From the NCBI RefSeq assembly GCF_021869535.1, contig NW_026262679.1:86487143-86551142 (forward strand): DNA of 64,000 nt, read 5' to 3'. Position 1 is the stretch's first letter. Each line of letters begins with the position of its first letter. Below are positions 50,756 to 62,937 of this stretch, piece by piece. Made by a program: the position numbers and the translations under genes. The DNA comes from Mytilus californianus. Lineage: Eukaryota > Mollusca > Bivalvia > Mytilida > Mytilidae. The notes below the pieces were generated by a model. It was not told the DNA's origin and did no database searches. It was given only the letters and a program-made list of their open reading frames with translations.

Positions 50756-52212
50756 GGATTGTTACTTGTATATTTAGCAATTCACTGCCATAAGTCCAGT
50801 CCATACATTGGATAAAAGTGCCTTTAAAACAAGGTTTGTTTGGGTTGAAATGTTCAAATTCAGGTCTTATTGAGAAGTGTATTGTCTTCTATGCAACAAA
50901 AATTTTAAAATGTTATATGCTGTTCAGATAGCTGTAAAGATAGTTCAACTTTCAGGTACCACTGACTAATTCTCAGTAATTAGAAAATGTTTAATTTTCA
51001 AATTAAGAATTTTAAAAGATAGATATGTATGTAAAAAGTAGATAGCTATAGATATATTTGGAAATCTCTCAGGATTTTAAGGATAAGTGCCAGTAAGTGT
51101 TAAAGAAATGTTTTATAGATTTTTGTGTGACCAACATTATGACAGATTTTTTGCCAATGATAATGAGAAAAAAATAACTGCTCAAAACTGAATATTCCAA
51201 AAAATTTCTAAGGGAAATAAAATAATCTGAAAATCATTGAAATATATTTATCTGAAAATTAAACCTATCAAAATTCCATTTTCTACCAGCTCTTATAAGA
51301 CCAGCAACTTTTGATATTTCTTTTATCCTAAAAAAAGAGAGAGCGCTTATTTTAGAAAAGTAAAGACACAGCATTTGATAATTGTGTATAAAATCACATG
51401 ATTTGCATTTATATGTATGTTTCACTCATTGTTTTCAGTGTGTTTGGTATGAGGTTTAGAACATGTCTTAGGTCATCCCTCATCAATTGATAAAAGTAAA
51501 CCATTAAAAATGCAGCATTTGAATATAAAACAATTTGGCATTTCAGGTCGAAAATAGTGAAAATATACTTAATGAAAGTTTATCGAAATAAAAGTGTTTT
51601 TAACTAGTATCCCTCCATGCGAACAAAAAGAACAAAGACCTGTTAAATATTGTGTAATATAATACAAACAAATGCAACTTTGTATGCCTTTATTAATGCT
51701 GTTTTTACTCAAGATTGCCATACATATTGACCATTAAAGTTTGGTCAGACAATAAGATAACAGTTTCATGGTGTGATACAGTTTTTGTTGATATACATTT
51801 TATGATATAATAGGTATCTAGATTAAGTGTTTTTAATTTCAATTTGTATTATTTTAGCTAGAAAAAATATAGCTGTTTCAAAAACATATTATAAAGCTTT
51901 AATTTAAACATTGAAATCCATATGGTTTCATTAATGCATTTTTTGTAAAAATGTATATTTATTTACCTTAGAATTTTAGATTATGCACCATTTGTATTTA
52001 TATCTGTATTGATATTAGGCAAAGTACATGCTAATCATATATATTTTGATTGTATTTTCTGCTTTTTTAAAATTCAGATGTAAAGTAGTAAAGTTGTTGT
52101 GTAACTGCATGTACAGTAACATGTAAAAATGAGTGCTTTCAAATATATAAAATGTGTTCTAGTTATTCTAGATGCTCTAAATCAATTAATAAACTATACT
52201 TTTGTTACTTTT
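50756..52212 (+). other. Fibrillin 3' untranslated region
   Basis: AT-rich sequence following the TGA and free of the dispersed repeats seen in introns. The end is set by the AATAAA at 52188 and a T-rich stretch just after it. Earlier sites could also be used. Confidence 0.6.
52188..52193 (+). terminator. Likely fibrillin polyadenylation signal
   Basis: aataaa followed within 15-40 bases by ttttgttacttttattgtctt, a T/GT-rich downstream element. Confidence 0.65.
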
Positions 52213-52424
52213 ATTGTCTTCTTTGTGTGACCTGCAAGCCAGGTTCTTTGTTGCCACCTCTTTCTTGTCCATCTTTTCAATCATTTTGAAATTCTAAATA
52301 ATCAAAGGTATTTTCTATGTTCCTTTGGAATTTAAACCAAAGATGAAGAACTGGATCTTCCTTCATTGTATTGGATAACTGAATTACATATAAGAGTCCT
52401 TACAAGCAACGTTATTATACCCCA

Positions 52425-52757
52425 CGGAACAATGTTTCGTAGGGTATGTTTTTGACCCGTCCATCCGTCCGTCAGTCCTGTTCTTGTCATCTCAACTCCT
52501 CTGAAACCAAACAACAGAATTTCATGAAACTTTGTAGATAATTAGGATATTATATGTAGATGTGCATATCGACAGGAAATTATGATTCAGTTTTTGTTCT
52601 AGGAGAAATGCCCTTTTGAACTTAGAATTTTGGCCTAAATATACTACTGCAAGGGTTTGTCATCGCAACTCCTCTGAAACCACACAACAGAATTTCATGA
52701 AACTTTGTAGATAGTTAGGACATACTATGAAAAAATGTAAAATATCGACAGGAAATT
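52425..52757 (+). repeat. Mollusc repeat (ccccacggaacaatg family) with internal duplication
   Basis: accccacggaacaatgtttc at the left. 'ctcctctgaaaccaaacaac' and 'agaatttcatgaaactttgta' appear twice (near 52495 and 52669). Non-coding. Confidence 0.6.
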
Positions 52758-53632
52758 ATGAATTTGTTTCGTATGGAGGATGTTTTTCCCATGGGAACCA
52801 ACTGTACTCCTCTTCTTGTCAACTTGTTCCTTTATTCATATGAGACTGACTTTATACAGGAGCTTCTTCTGAAGAATGAAAAGAAGCTAGCATTTTCTTT
52901 TTACTTCATGTTCCTCTATTTAGATGATGTCCCTTCACCTAATAATTCAAAGTTTGGTGACTATGTTGAATGCATCTATCCCATCAAATTTAAAATAAAG
53001 GATACAACCGATACAGTGTCAGTCTGCCTCATATATTGAGTTGCATCTAGATAATTTCATCCTTCCAATTTTTAACTTTCCATTTCTATGTATTAACATT
53101 CCAGTATATAGAGTATACATCTCTCTGTTGTTACAATATTAAAGAGCTTGCATTTCCTATCAGAATTTCCTTGATTGACTGATTGTTTGATGTTTAACAC
53201 CACTTTCAGCACTATTGTGCTATTTTGTGGTGGTCAGTTTTTGTTGATGGAGGAAGCTGAAGTGCCCGGAGAGAACCACCGAACTTCGGTCGGAAAAATT
53301 ACAATCCTAGTCAATTAAGACTGGAGTCTAGAGCACCTGCCACTTGCGGGATTCGAACTCACAACCTCAGAGTTGACAGGCTAGTGATACAGTAGTTTGA
53401 CGTCTTAGACCACTCAGCCACCGAGGCCACGGATTTCCTTGATAGAGGGTTGCTGCTTACAAGGAAGCTATTAAACCAAGTGTTCCAAGTAGTGAAGTTG
53501 GAAGTCATCCCTTTCAAAAATTATGGACACCATCACAAGTTGGATGACTGTTATGGAATATCCATTTCACAGATGATGACTGTTATGTTCCAATTGTCAT
53601 TACCACAGTCCTGTCCTCTTCCTCCAATGTGA
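52758..53632 (+). pseudogene. Reverse transcriptase relic, split by a SINE
   Basis: The first part (52758-53040) reads F-P-M-G-T-N-C-T-P-L-L-V-N-L-F-L-Y-S-Y then F-L-Y-L-D-D-V, the RT catalytic Y-x-D-D box with flanking motif. The end part (53444-53632) reads L-L-T-R-K-L-L-N-Q and Y-G-I-S-I-S-Q-M. The stretch between has lost its frame, and a SINE is inserted at 53176-53432. I recognise this as a retroelement family common in mussels, with its 3' tail at about 53640-53840. It is a non-functional fragment lacking its 5' half. Confidence 0.75.
53176..53432 (-). mobile_element. tRNA-derived SINE (with 11-bp target duplication)
   Basis: Flanked by atttccttgat on both sides (53165-53175 and 53433-53443). 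On the minus strand it starts with a tRNA-like head: A box tggctgagtggtctaagacg and B box gagttcgaatccc. It ends in a tail rich in 'ttaaacatcaaacaatcag'. It is 257 bp and inserted into the RT relic. Its 3' half is also seen at 23250-23352. Confidence 0.88.
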
Positions 53633-53639
53633 CAGCACT

Positions 53640-53840
53640 GAATTTTTTGCTTACCCTTCTGCACCTGAGATCACCCCTGGTTTTTGGTGTGTGTGTGGGG
53701 GGGGGCGGTCTTGTTGCTCAGTCTTAAGTTTTCTTTCAAAAATTGTTGTGTTTTGTAGACTGTTTGCCAGTTGGTCTTTGACTTGAGTTTGAATATCCCT
53801 TTGGTATCATCGGTCTTTCTTTGTCATTTTGAAATTAAAC
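53640..53840 (+). repeat. 3' tail of the reverse-transcriptase element
   Basis: Phrases such as cacccctggtttttggtgtg and 'gaatatccctttggtatcatcggtctttct' are, from memory, the end of this mussel retroelement family. A g-run (53697-53707) interrupts it. Confidence 0.5.
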
Positions 53841-53849
53841 AGCTGTCCA

Positions 53850-54260
53850 GCATTAGCACATTCTATATCCATAGAGATTATTTGGTTCCACTGGCCAGAG
53901 ACCACCCCAGTCATTTTATATTGACTTTGAATGGTTTGCATAGTTTACATGTTAAAGTTATAGATTAAGTCAGTTTAAGATGAATCATTGATGGTTAGTC
54001 AATGATATTTGATATTCAGTCGTAAAAGCATTTGCACATCTCATTTCCATGGAGATGTTGTCTCCCCCTCCCCTTAATCATGCTTCATTAACTTTGGAAC
54101 GTTTGCATACTGATAGTTTACATGCTAAAAGTGTGTTATTGGGTCAGTTTAAGACAAACCACTTATGATAAGTAAATAATATTTGGTAAGCAGTTGTATC
54201 AGCTTTAGCACCTCTCATATTCATGGATATCATATCGCTCTCTCCCCCTCAGTCGTGGTA
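53850..54260 (+). repeat. Tandem repeat, period ~174 bp, about 2.4 copies
   Basis: 'gtttgcat...agtttacatg', 'gtcagtttaaga' and 'atatttg...cagt' recur about 174 bp apart, with 'cacatctcat' / 'cacctctcat' and 'ctccccctc' in successive units. No gene. Confidence 0.6.
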
Positions 54261-56150
54261 ACCAGACACTTCGGCACCTGGTATTTTTCTGTAAACAGTT
54301 ATTCAATAAGGGAAAAGTGTATTCGATAAATATTTCGATTGCCTTCTTCCTGGGTGGATGGATGGCTGTTTAACGCCAAGTGGCAAATTTAATGCATATA
54401 CAGGATGAAAACATGATTTAAAACCTGCTTGCAGTCAGATGATTGAAAAGTTATAATACTTTTATATATGTGTATGTACGTTCCTCAACTATGCAATAGT
54501 TTTAAAGGTTAGATCATCAAAAATCACTTTTTAAAGATATCTTTTTTTTAGATAGATACTTTTTCCTGTTTACAATTTCCTCAGTTGCCCAGGGTGCAGA
54601 CTAAGGATCCCCATTTACAATTAAACCAACTGCCCGGGAAGCAGGAGGTTAGGAAAAAGTCCACTGTGTTCTTTAAAATAAAACAAATTCAGTATTTTAT
54701 GATATGAAAAAAATAGTATAATGATAACAATGAATATTCTTTTATATGACAACAAATGAAAAACACAGCTTTCTAGATAGTAATACTAATTAATATAACA
54801 TTATAACATAATCGAGTGCACCGCTTAGCAATGGACTACCTAATACAAATTAAAGAATACATAAAATGCAGACCATATTATATCGTGACTGTTCTCTCCT
54901 TTACGGTTAGTTATTATCATATATAATTAATGAACGTGTGTAATTTTTCTTTGTCTATTGTATTATTAGATATATAGCTGGCTACAGATTTCAGATTGTT
55001 TAAGATATCTTATTAACTTAAAAGGGGCAGTAGCTGTCAAATTCGTGTTCGCCGATTTGACTCAAATTCTCAAATTTGGTTTATAACATATTAAAACGTA
55101 TATCTAAATTATAAAAAGTCTATAATAAACAATTTACGATGCATGGACTCGATAATATATATCAGCATTTCGTGTGTATTTTAGTCGACGCCATCTTATT
55201 AACCAGTTTTAACCTCAGAAGACTGCCGACGGTCATATAACCCTATATAAACATAAATATAGATATAAAAAGATCGCGAACACGTGCAGTTGGATTTTTC
55301 TAGGTTTGTTTGATTTCATATTATAGGTTTAAAATATGTTAATCATCGTTTTTACCTGTATAAGAAAGAGTTTTTGTGGATCGAATCAGTCAACCAAATG
55401 GTTTACCCTTGTTTCATTTTCAATGTTGACATTCTCTTCCATTTAATAGCTGAACACGCCTAGTTTATGCGTAACCCATCTCTAGCTAAGGGGTTAAATT
55501 GAAGGTTACATGGATACGGATTCAATGAGATCGAATTATTCACTTGCAAGTGAATAATTCATCAGCGATGTTTCTTTGCTTTTTTGACAAAACTGAACCA
55601 AACTGGCTGCTAATAGCGAGTTATTATTTCTCTATTTCACTTTCATTAATGATTGAACCAAAAAAAAGCATATCTTATTTTTTTATATTTTGTCCCTTTA
55701 AAATATATCTTGAAATGGAATAAATATGAAAACGGCTTGCAATAGAAATGTGTTAAAATTCTTTTTTTGAAGATATCCGATGATATACAACTCAGCACGA
55801 TGATTATTTTAATGATGCTTCAGGACATGCTCATTTTTCGTATTTTCAAGTCCGTGATTTGTCGAATAAGCGGTTAAAAATTTCTTTAGTCTATAATTAA
55901 CGTGGAAAATATTTTGTTATAAGACACATTTTCGCGCAGACACAGACAAATACAAATAAGCATCCCAAAATGTTATTTAATAATATTGTATTGCAATAGG
56001 ATTGGACACAGGTTCAGTTGCAACTTACATTAAGTCCTTTTCCTTACATATACAATACATATATAATTTTATGCTGACAGCAAAACGTATGAATAAAAAG
56101 CATTTGTAATAGAAAGCAAAGGAAGGAGTTACACATTGGTACAACTTAAG
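54261..56150. other. Intergenic stretch without recognisable genes
   Basis: Contains a SINE-tail-like fragment (about 54355-54420: gctgtttaacgccaagtggc, then tgcatatacaggatga). Otherwise AT-rich sequence, with no convincing open frame, RNA gene or splice pattern. Confidence 0.5.
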
Positions 56151-56159
56151 AAAATAATC

Positions 56160-56650
56160 TTAAAACAGGCAAGACAAGAAAAACTTAAACAAGCAAGACA
56201 AGAAAACTAAAAAAAAACCAAGCAAGACAAGTAAACTGAAAAAAAGCAAGACATGAAAAAACCCAAACAACCATAACAATGAAACCCCAAACAAGCAAGA
56301 CAAGAAAAACTAAATAAAATCAAGTCAGGAAAAAACCCCAAACAACCATGACAAGAAAACCCCCAATCAACCAAGACAAGAAAACTCCAAACAAGCAAGA
56401 CAAAAAAAACTAAATAAATGCAAGACAGGAAAAAAACCCAAACAACCATTACAAGAAAACCACGGAAAAGCAAGAAAGAACACCCCAAACAAGCAAGACA
56501 AGAAAATCTAAAAAAAAATCAAGACAGGAAAAAACCACAAACAACAACGACAAGAAAATCTCCAAACAACCAAGACAAGAAAACCCCAAACTAGAAAGAC
56601 AAGAAAACCCCAAGCAAGAAGCGAAAAAACCTAAAATAAGCAAGACAAAA
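56160..56650. repeat. Adenine-rich minisatellite (aagcaagacaagaaaac units)
   Basis: About 20 irregular units of 20-30 bp built on 'aaacaagcaagacaagaaaa'. The long hydrophobic minus-strand frames here are artefacts of the repeat. Confidence 0.8.
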
Positions 56651-56786
56651 CTGCTGACATGGAATATTAAATAAAATCTTTTTGATTGTTTAGCGAAACC
56701 GACCTTTTCAAAAATTTAGGAGTTAGTTTTGTATTGTATGTATCTTTATCAAACAATATCGTTTCAATAACAATATAAAATTGAGA

Positions 56787-57474
56787 ATGGAAATGGGGAA
56801 TGTGTCAAAGAGACAACAACCCGACCAAAGAGCAGAAAACAGCTGAAGGCCACCAATGGGTCTTCAACACAGCTAGAAAATCCCGCACCCGGAGGCGGGC
56901 TTCAGCTGGCCCCTAAACAAAAATGTGTACTAGTTCAATGAAAATGGACGGCACACTTAACTCCAAAACATATAAATGAACTAAAATTAAAAAAACATAC
57001 AAGACTAACAAAGGCCAGAGGCTCCTGACTTGGGACAGGCGCAAAAATGCGGCGGGGTTAAATATGTTTTGTGAAATCTCAACCCTCCCCCTATACCTCT
57101 AGCCAATGTAGAATAAACAAACACACAGCAATACGTACAGTAAAACTCAGTTTAAAAGAAGTCCGAGTCCGATGTCAGAATAGGTAACATAAGAAACTAA
57201 GCAAATGACAATGATATATAAATTAACAAAGGACTACTAGCAGTTACCGACATGCCAGCTCCAGACCTCAATTAAACTGATTGAAAGATTATGTCTTCAT
57301 CATATGAAAATCAAGCACAATCCCTCCCGTTAGGGGTTTAGTATCATACCATCATAAAATATATGAGAAGAACATAACCTGTATCATGCCAACAACTGGT
57401 TTTAGAATAAATGTGTTTATTTCCGATGCAAAGACCCTATGAGTGAATCAATATTAATACCAAAATATGCCATC
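56787..57474 (-). mobile_element. Retroelement 3' end, second long copy
   Basis: Reverse complement of 33240-33905, including the last codons of the frame (gggtctttgcatcggaaata) and the whole tail. The divergence from the 33 kb copy is modest (scattered substitutions and small indels). Confidence 0.75.
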
Positions 57475-57769
57475 TTTAATATGTATGTTTATATTTTATA
57501 AGATCAACTTGACTAGATATATTCTTGGGTTGTGATGTATTCTAGGAAGAAATGTTTGGTATCTTCAACAGGAACATGTATTCATTATATTTTGCTCTAT
57601 GTATTCAGCAGTGTATGTTATCTGTGTTTCAGTGTTATATTTTCCAAATTCGTATCATTTTCATATTCCATATTCACATTTCTTATTGCATATTCCCCAA
57701 TCATATTTAATATTCATATTTCATTTGGCGCTTGATGGAAAATGTTTTTGGCTGCGTTTTTAGAAACGA

Positions 57770-58066
57770 AATGTTTGCACCTGTCCTAAGTCAGGAATCT
57801 GATTACAGTAGTTGTCGTCTGTTTATGTAGTTCATACGTGTTTCTCGTTTCTCGTTTTTATATAGATTAGACCGTTGGTTTTTCCGTTTGAATGGTTTTA
57901 CACTAGTAATTTTTTGGGGCCCTTTATAGCTTGCTGTTCGGTGTGAGCCAATGCTCCATGTTGAAGGCCGTACCTTGACCTATAATGGTTTACTTTTATA
58001 AATTGTAACTTGGATGGAGAGTTGTCTCATTGGCACTCATATCACATCTTCCTATATCTATCAGAC
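57770..58066 (-). repeat. Family F repeat copy
   Basis: Reverse orientation: tgcacctgtcctaagtcagg at the left to agttgtctcattggcactca at the right. Confidence 0.8.
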
Positions 58067-58224
58067 TTTAAAATTAGATAATTTAATTATCTCGATTTGA
58101 TAAATCTGATAATCATGTAAGGGTGAAAAAATCTGCTTTTATATATCTTTACTTTATTGTGGCTGTTGTCATGTCAGTTAAAAAAAAAGTTATTTAAACA
58201 GTTCAAATTAAAAAAAAAGTAGAG

Positions 58225-58530
58225 GTTATTTGGTCAAGTATGGTTCAGACTGGTCGTGTATTGTTCAGATCTTTGGTCGAGTATGGTTCAGACTGAAAAA
58301 ATAGGTCGAGAACTGGTCGAGAATGGGTTAAGACTGTTTCAGACTGGTCGAGTAATAGTTCAGACTATTTTCAATGGCAAAGATAAGGGTCAAGTATAAA
58401 TCAGTACAGTCGAGTATGGTTAAGATTGGGGTCGAGTAATATCGAGTAAAATTCAGACCAATTCAGACTGGTAGAGTAAAAATCAGTACAGTCGAGTACA
58501 GATATAGGCCATTTCAGACTTTTACTGGTT
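58225..58530 (+). repeat. Minisatellite of ggtcgagtatggttcagact units
   Basis: A dozen or so irregular units of about 20-25 bp mixing 'gtcgagta' and 'ttcagact' words. No coding signal. Confidence 0.7.
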
Positions 58531-61320
58531 TGTAGTGATAGAACACGAAGGAAATTGGGAAATTGAATCAATCAGCCAAAAATGGAATCTAACATTTTAA
58601 AGATATATATAAATTCAGAGTTCTCAGTACACATCTTTTTTTCCCTGATGGTCCTTGAAGAAAATATTCTGGTCCTCACTATTATTTAATTTGCAAATAC
58701 AAAATTGTGTTGGTCCTTTGCAAAACTTAGGTGGCCAAAACCTTCGTACTACCACTTTTCGAGAACTCTGTAAATTCAAAAATCGTATGTATATTTTTTA
58801 TTTAACGTGATCGAAACCGAAAGATTCGAGTTTGTTAAGGCGTACTTGTATGGATAAAATTAGAGAAATAATCAAAAGTGTACCAGACATACGAATACAT
58901 GCAACGGACTAATTATTTGTTTAGCTTTCAAGCTTATTTGACATGACGTATGGTCTCAAGTGAACTTATTGTTTGATCTTACATAGGGTCTCAAGTACAC
59001 TTTATCTGAGGCTGTACACGTACACTTTCTTTCTTTTTTTGTATTTTTTGGTATCTTAACAATTATCTGTGTAAATTTAATATGAATTAATAAACATAAT
59101 TTGTCGAATAATCAATGTAACAAAATAAATTAAGACACAATTATCGACCGCTTTGGGGGATATTTTTAAACCTCGTATAATTCAATTATACATCTAATAT
59201 CGACTGATTCCATCAGCTACAGTGTCATCGATTTTCCCCCCACATTATCATAGATGGCGTTGTTGTTGTAGATAATAGGAAGCATCGTCCTGGAAACCAC
59301 CATTTACGTCAATAATTCAATTCTACAATTCCATGTTGACTAAAATGTAAAAGATAAATACATTGTGTGTGTGTGTGTAAGAGAATTTTACACAAGATAT
59401 CAATCACGTACTACACTTCCTTATCACCAGAAATTGACATAAGAGGACACACAGTAGAAATAGATTACGGTAAGTTGACATGATATTTTACTAGTTTACG
59501 TTCAATATGGACAAGAAATGAGATGTGTGATTGATTGGGAATTTTTTGTTTTTGGTGGTTTACTGTTGTATACATGGGGAGATTCAATCTATAATTTAAA
59601 AATTCACTAAACTCGCAAAATTTGTCAAAAGTGTGATGCCAAGGTTCGACCCCCCTTTTTTACCCAGTTTTTCTTTTCTGTTTATAAAGACCTCACATCA
59701 AGCATATATTTTATTGCATTTGTAATACTGGTATTTACAGTGGTTTAAAAGTATGTAATTTTAAAATTGTTTTCTGATAATTCAAGGTTTTGATTATCTG
59801 GGACTATTACACTTATATACCAGTCCTAGTCGACTCATTTTAAACATTTGGTCATAACGTACATTTTATTTGTACACGTTAACACAAGGTACATATAGAA
59901 TGTCAGATTATGCAGTCTTTCGGCTTACAATCTTACACGAGATGACTACTTAATGTCATGTAAATGACACTTCAAAAATCTTTTACATTTTATACACTAC
60001 AACAATTTTTTTTATATATATGATCATATATTGTAGAATTATCGCGTTTAGCGAGGAGAAAGTGTCCCGTTTTATTAATGCATTTTAATAAATTTTTCTT
60101 CAATATGAAATCTTACTTTCTTTTTTTTTCCTTTGGTAAATTCGCTTGTTCGATGCCAATATGATATAATGTTGTATTAGGATACCTACGGAAAGAAGAA
60201 AAATCTCAGTATTTTCATCCAATTTTCACGAATACTGTTAATTTCGGCCATTAAATTCATAGTGATTGTTAAATAAAAATCAACTGTTAATCTAATCATG
60301 TCTATCTGACAAACAGATATTAAACTGCAAATATACTGCAAATATAGATTACAGCAAATGGTTGACTCTTGACAATTCGTGGCTGATTGCGGGCCGCTAT
60401 TCCCCTAGTCCTCGGCAAAACAAGAAAGACAAAACATTTGCAGTCTAACTGTCAGATACTACGCGCGTCCTATTGTAAAGACAGTGGTCGTTCTTCCGGA
60501 TTTTAAATCTCGCACCGATACGATACCAAGCTGAGCTAATAAGAAAATAAACTATAAATTACCCAAAAATTATTTGTATACAACATCTCATGTCAACCGA
60601 TTAGTATAGTTTTGTGCACTATTATAACTATGCTAATAGTTTTTTGCACTAATAATTCCAACACTGTTTACACCTTAATTTTGGTCATTATTCATATATT
60701 TTTCGTGACACGTCTAGAATACCTTCAGCATTTTTGCTAATCGTAAATTGAAAAGTTCGTTAAATACATTGTACAGATTACTTCCGATTATAAGATATTA
60801 TTTGGAATGCATAACAAAGCACATCAACCATAAAGTAAGTTTTAACGGAAAAAGTAGAATTTTTCACTATTTCAATTTTTATCTGTAAAATTAACAAAAG
60901 ATTGATATTTATGGACTTCAAATGAAACATCTCGCCTTTTATATGGTATACATGTTTCAGTGAATTTGTAAAATCAGCCTCGGGATTTTGTAAAATCCTT
61001 GAAATTTCAGGAGTTTTGTAAAATCACTGAACTGATTAGTCTAAAATAAATAATTTCGTCTAAGGATTTTACAAAATCCCTGAAATAATTCAGGTTTTTT
61101 TTACGGATTCACTGATTTAATTCAGGGAATTTGTAAATTAATCAATCTTTGGTTTAAATAATTCATTGAAAACAGACAATAGCATACGGCAGTTACACTG
61201 GACAAGTCTGGGGTAGTTTGTTCTATTTGATACAAGGCGTACATTTTCCAAATAACTGAGGGAAAATTAAAATGTAATATATAGAAACGGAAAAAAATAT
61301 TAGGAAATTGTGGATTATAT
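58531..61320. other. Intergenic stretch; no gene recognised
   Basis: Mostly unique AT-rich sequence. A (tg)n run at 59366-59378 precedes a possible donor (gattacg/gtaagt at 59470), which could end a non-coding first exon of a gene further right; the support is weak. Around 60975-61140 'gattttgtaaaatcc' and its mirror recur with 'ttcagg' words, forming small hairpins. Confidence 0.4.
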
Positions 61321-61332
61321 TGCTAAAGATCC

Positions 61333-61548
61333 AAAAACAAGCTCATGGCCTGTTGCAAAGTAAAATGTCTGTCCCTATCTGAAATACCATCATTTTCCAG
61401 AAGCAGTCGAAATTTCCCCGACCTTCTTCCCGGATGGTCTCTATTACAGGACCTACCTATTGTATTTATAGTTAATTTGTTCCCGGCCTGAACATGCATG
61501 AAATATTTACCACTGGAGGTTAAGCAACCAACAATCAATCAATCAACA
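61333..61548 (-). repeat. SINE-like repeat with (atca)n tail
   Basis: On the + strand it ends 'gaggttaagcaaccaacaat' then caatcaatcaac. Related tails occur at about 54355-54420, 63355-63425 and 63815-63865. One part is shared with 4680-4720. The minus-strand frame inside it is incidental. Confidence 0.55.
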
Positions 61549-61773
61549 TGATCACCTTCCAAATGCTCCGTGTTTCTGTGTTTGTAAACTTGTCTAGTTT
61601 TTGCATGTATGTAAATCAATGTCATTTGCAACAAGGAACACTCGTATCGAAAATGACATACAACAACACTAGTCGTAAGGCTTTCAAAATTCAAAATCTG
61701 TAGCGAACGCAATTTGTTTAATTCTATATAAGAGTAGCAATGATCTAGATATCTGGTAAATTTTCACCTGTAA

Positions 61774-61870
61774 TACTGTGGATTCATTTATATTCGTGGG
61801 TATCAATATTTTGTTGAATTTTTGAATTTGTGGTTCACCTATACCCACGTAAATTAGTACCCCACTTATA
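61774..61870. repeat. MITE family A, one-ended fragment
   Basis: tactgtggattcatttatattcgtggg is well kept; the right end is degraded. Confidence 0.55.
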
Positions 61871-62149
61871 ATTAAAAATTAAACTAACAATAGGAGCCTA
61901 ATCGAACATATTCCCTTCTTGTCTGATCACAAATAAGCAACAATTCTACTACCAATTTTTATATATAATTCGATGTGAAAGTCTAACTATTCGCTTTGAT
62001 GTTTTTCTTTAGACATTTCACCAGCATCATAATTATCATTTTCATGTGGCCCTTCATCTTTCATGTATTTTATTATGTGATCCTAAACTGTTGATGTTAA
62101 ATATTGTTGGTTCAAACAATGAAATTGTATTGTCGTTAACATAACAGTG

Positions 62150-62440
62150 CATATCAACCCGATATGAAAATCAACCTTTTGGCAAAAAATGCTTCAATTG
62201 CCAAGCATATGGTCACATATCAAAAGACTCTCTCGAAGAAAAGCACTTCAAGTGGAGTGCAGCCAGGACCCGCCTCTCTAGAACGGCGAGTAACGAATCG
62301 GCACACAAGAAGCACACGATTCACAAAAAAAAACAAAAACAATTAGAAACACCGTCATTTATTAATGTTTTTAAGGAGTTATTTGTCTTTTTCCCTCTCA
62401 TGTCTCGAACAGTGAATGCAATTATCACTAAAATTAATAC
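62150..62440 (+). pseudogene. Zinc-knuckle (gag/ORF1-like) retroelement relic
   Basis: The frame starting at 62150 reads Y-E-N-Q-P-F-G-K-K-C-F-N-C-Q-A-Y-G-H-I-S then K-D-S. This is a CCHC knuckle in which the last cysteine has become serine. A basic stretch follows and the frame runs to about 62440. No start, partner domains or upstream frame are visible. Fits ORF1 of a non-LTR element. Confidence 0.5.
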
Positions 62441-62454
62441 GAAACAACTTATTA

Positions 62455-62937
62455 GGTAACGATGAACTTATTCGTTTAGTGTATGTTTACTTGTTTTTGT
62501 TTTAATGTCTTTTTGATCGAGTTTAGCCATTTCAATGAATATATTATAGTGTGTCTTTTTATGTTGTAATGATACACTACTATCTCAGGTTATGGTGAAG
62601 GTTGGCGCCTGTTAAAACGTTTAAACCCGCTGCATTTGTTTGCACCTGTCCTAAGTCAGGAACCTGTTGTTCAGTAGTTGTCGGTTGTTGATGTGGTTCA
62701 TAAGTGTTTCTCGTTTCTCGTTTTTTATATAGATTAGACCGTTGGTTTTCCTTTTTGAATTGTTTTACACTAGTCATTTTGGGGCCCTTTATAGCTTGCT
62801 GTTCGATGTGAGCCAATGCTCTGTGTTGAAGGCCGTACTTTGACCTATGATTGTTTACTTTTTACAAATTGTGACTTGGATGCAGAGTTGTCTCATTGGC
62901 ACTCATACCACATCTTCTTATTTCTATCATAGTATTC
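62455..62937 (-). repeat. Family F repeat, long copy
   Basis: Reverse complement of the 14121-14560 copy over its whole length, including the 'aaatggctaaactcgatcaa' end. The open frame on its minus strand is not a gene. Confidence 0.8.

Noticed and set aside
53360..53432. A tRNA gene on the minus strand
   Set aside because: A- and B-box words are present, but the segment is the head of a 257-bp SINE with target duplications. I did not find a full cloverleaf.
56207..56643. Hydrophobic minus-strand frames that look like membrane proteins
   Set aside because: They are translations of an A-rich minisatellite, whose reverse complement gives Leu/Phe/Ser-rich text.
62580..62816. A 78-residue minus-strand frame
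   Set aside because: Lies wholly within a family F repeat with several copies in this window that do not keep the frame.
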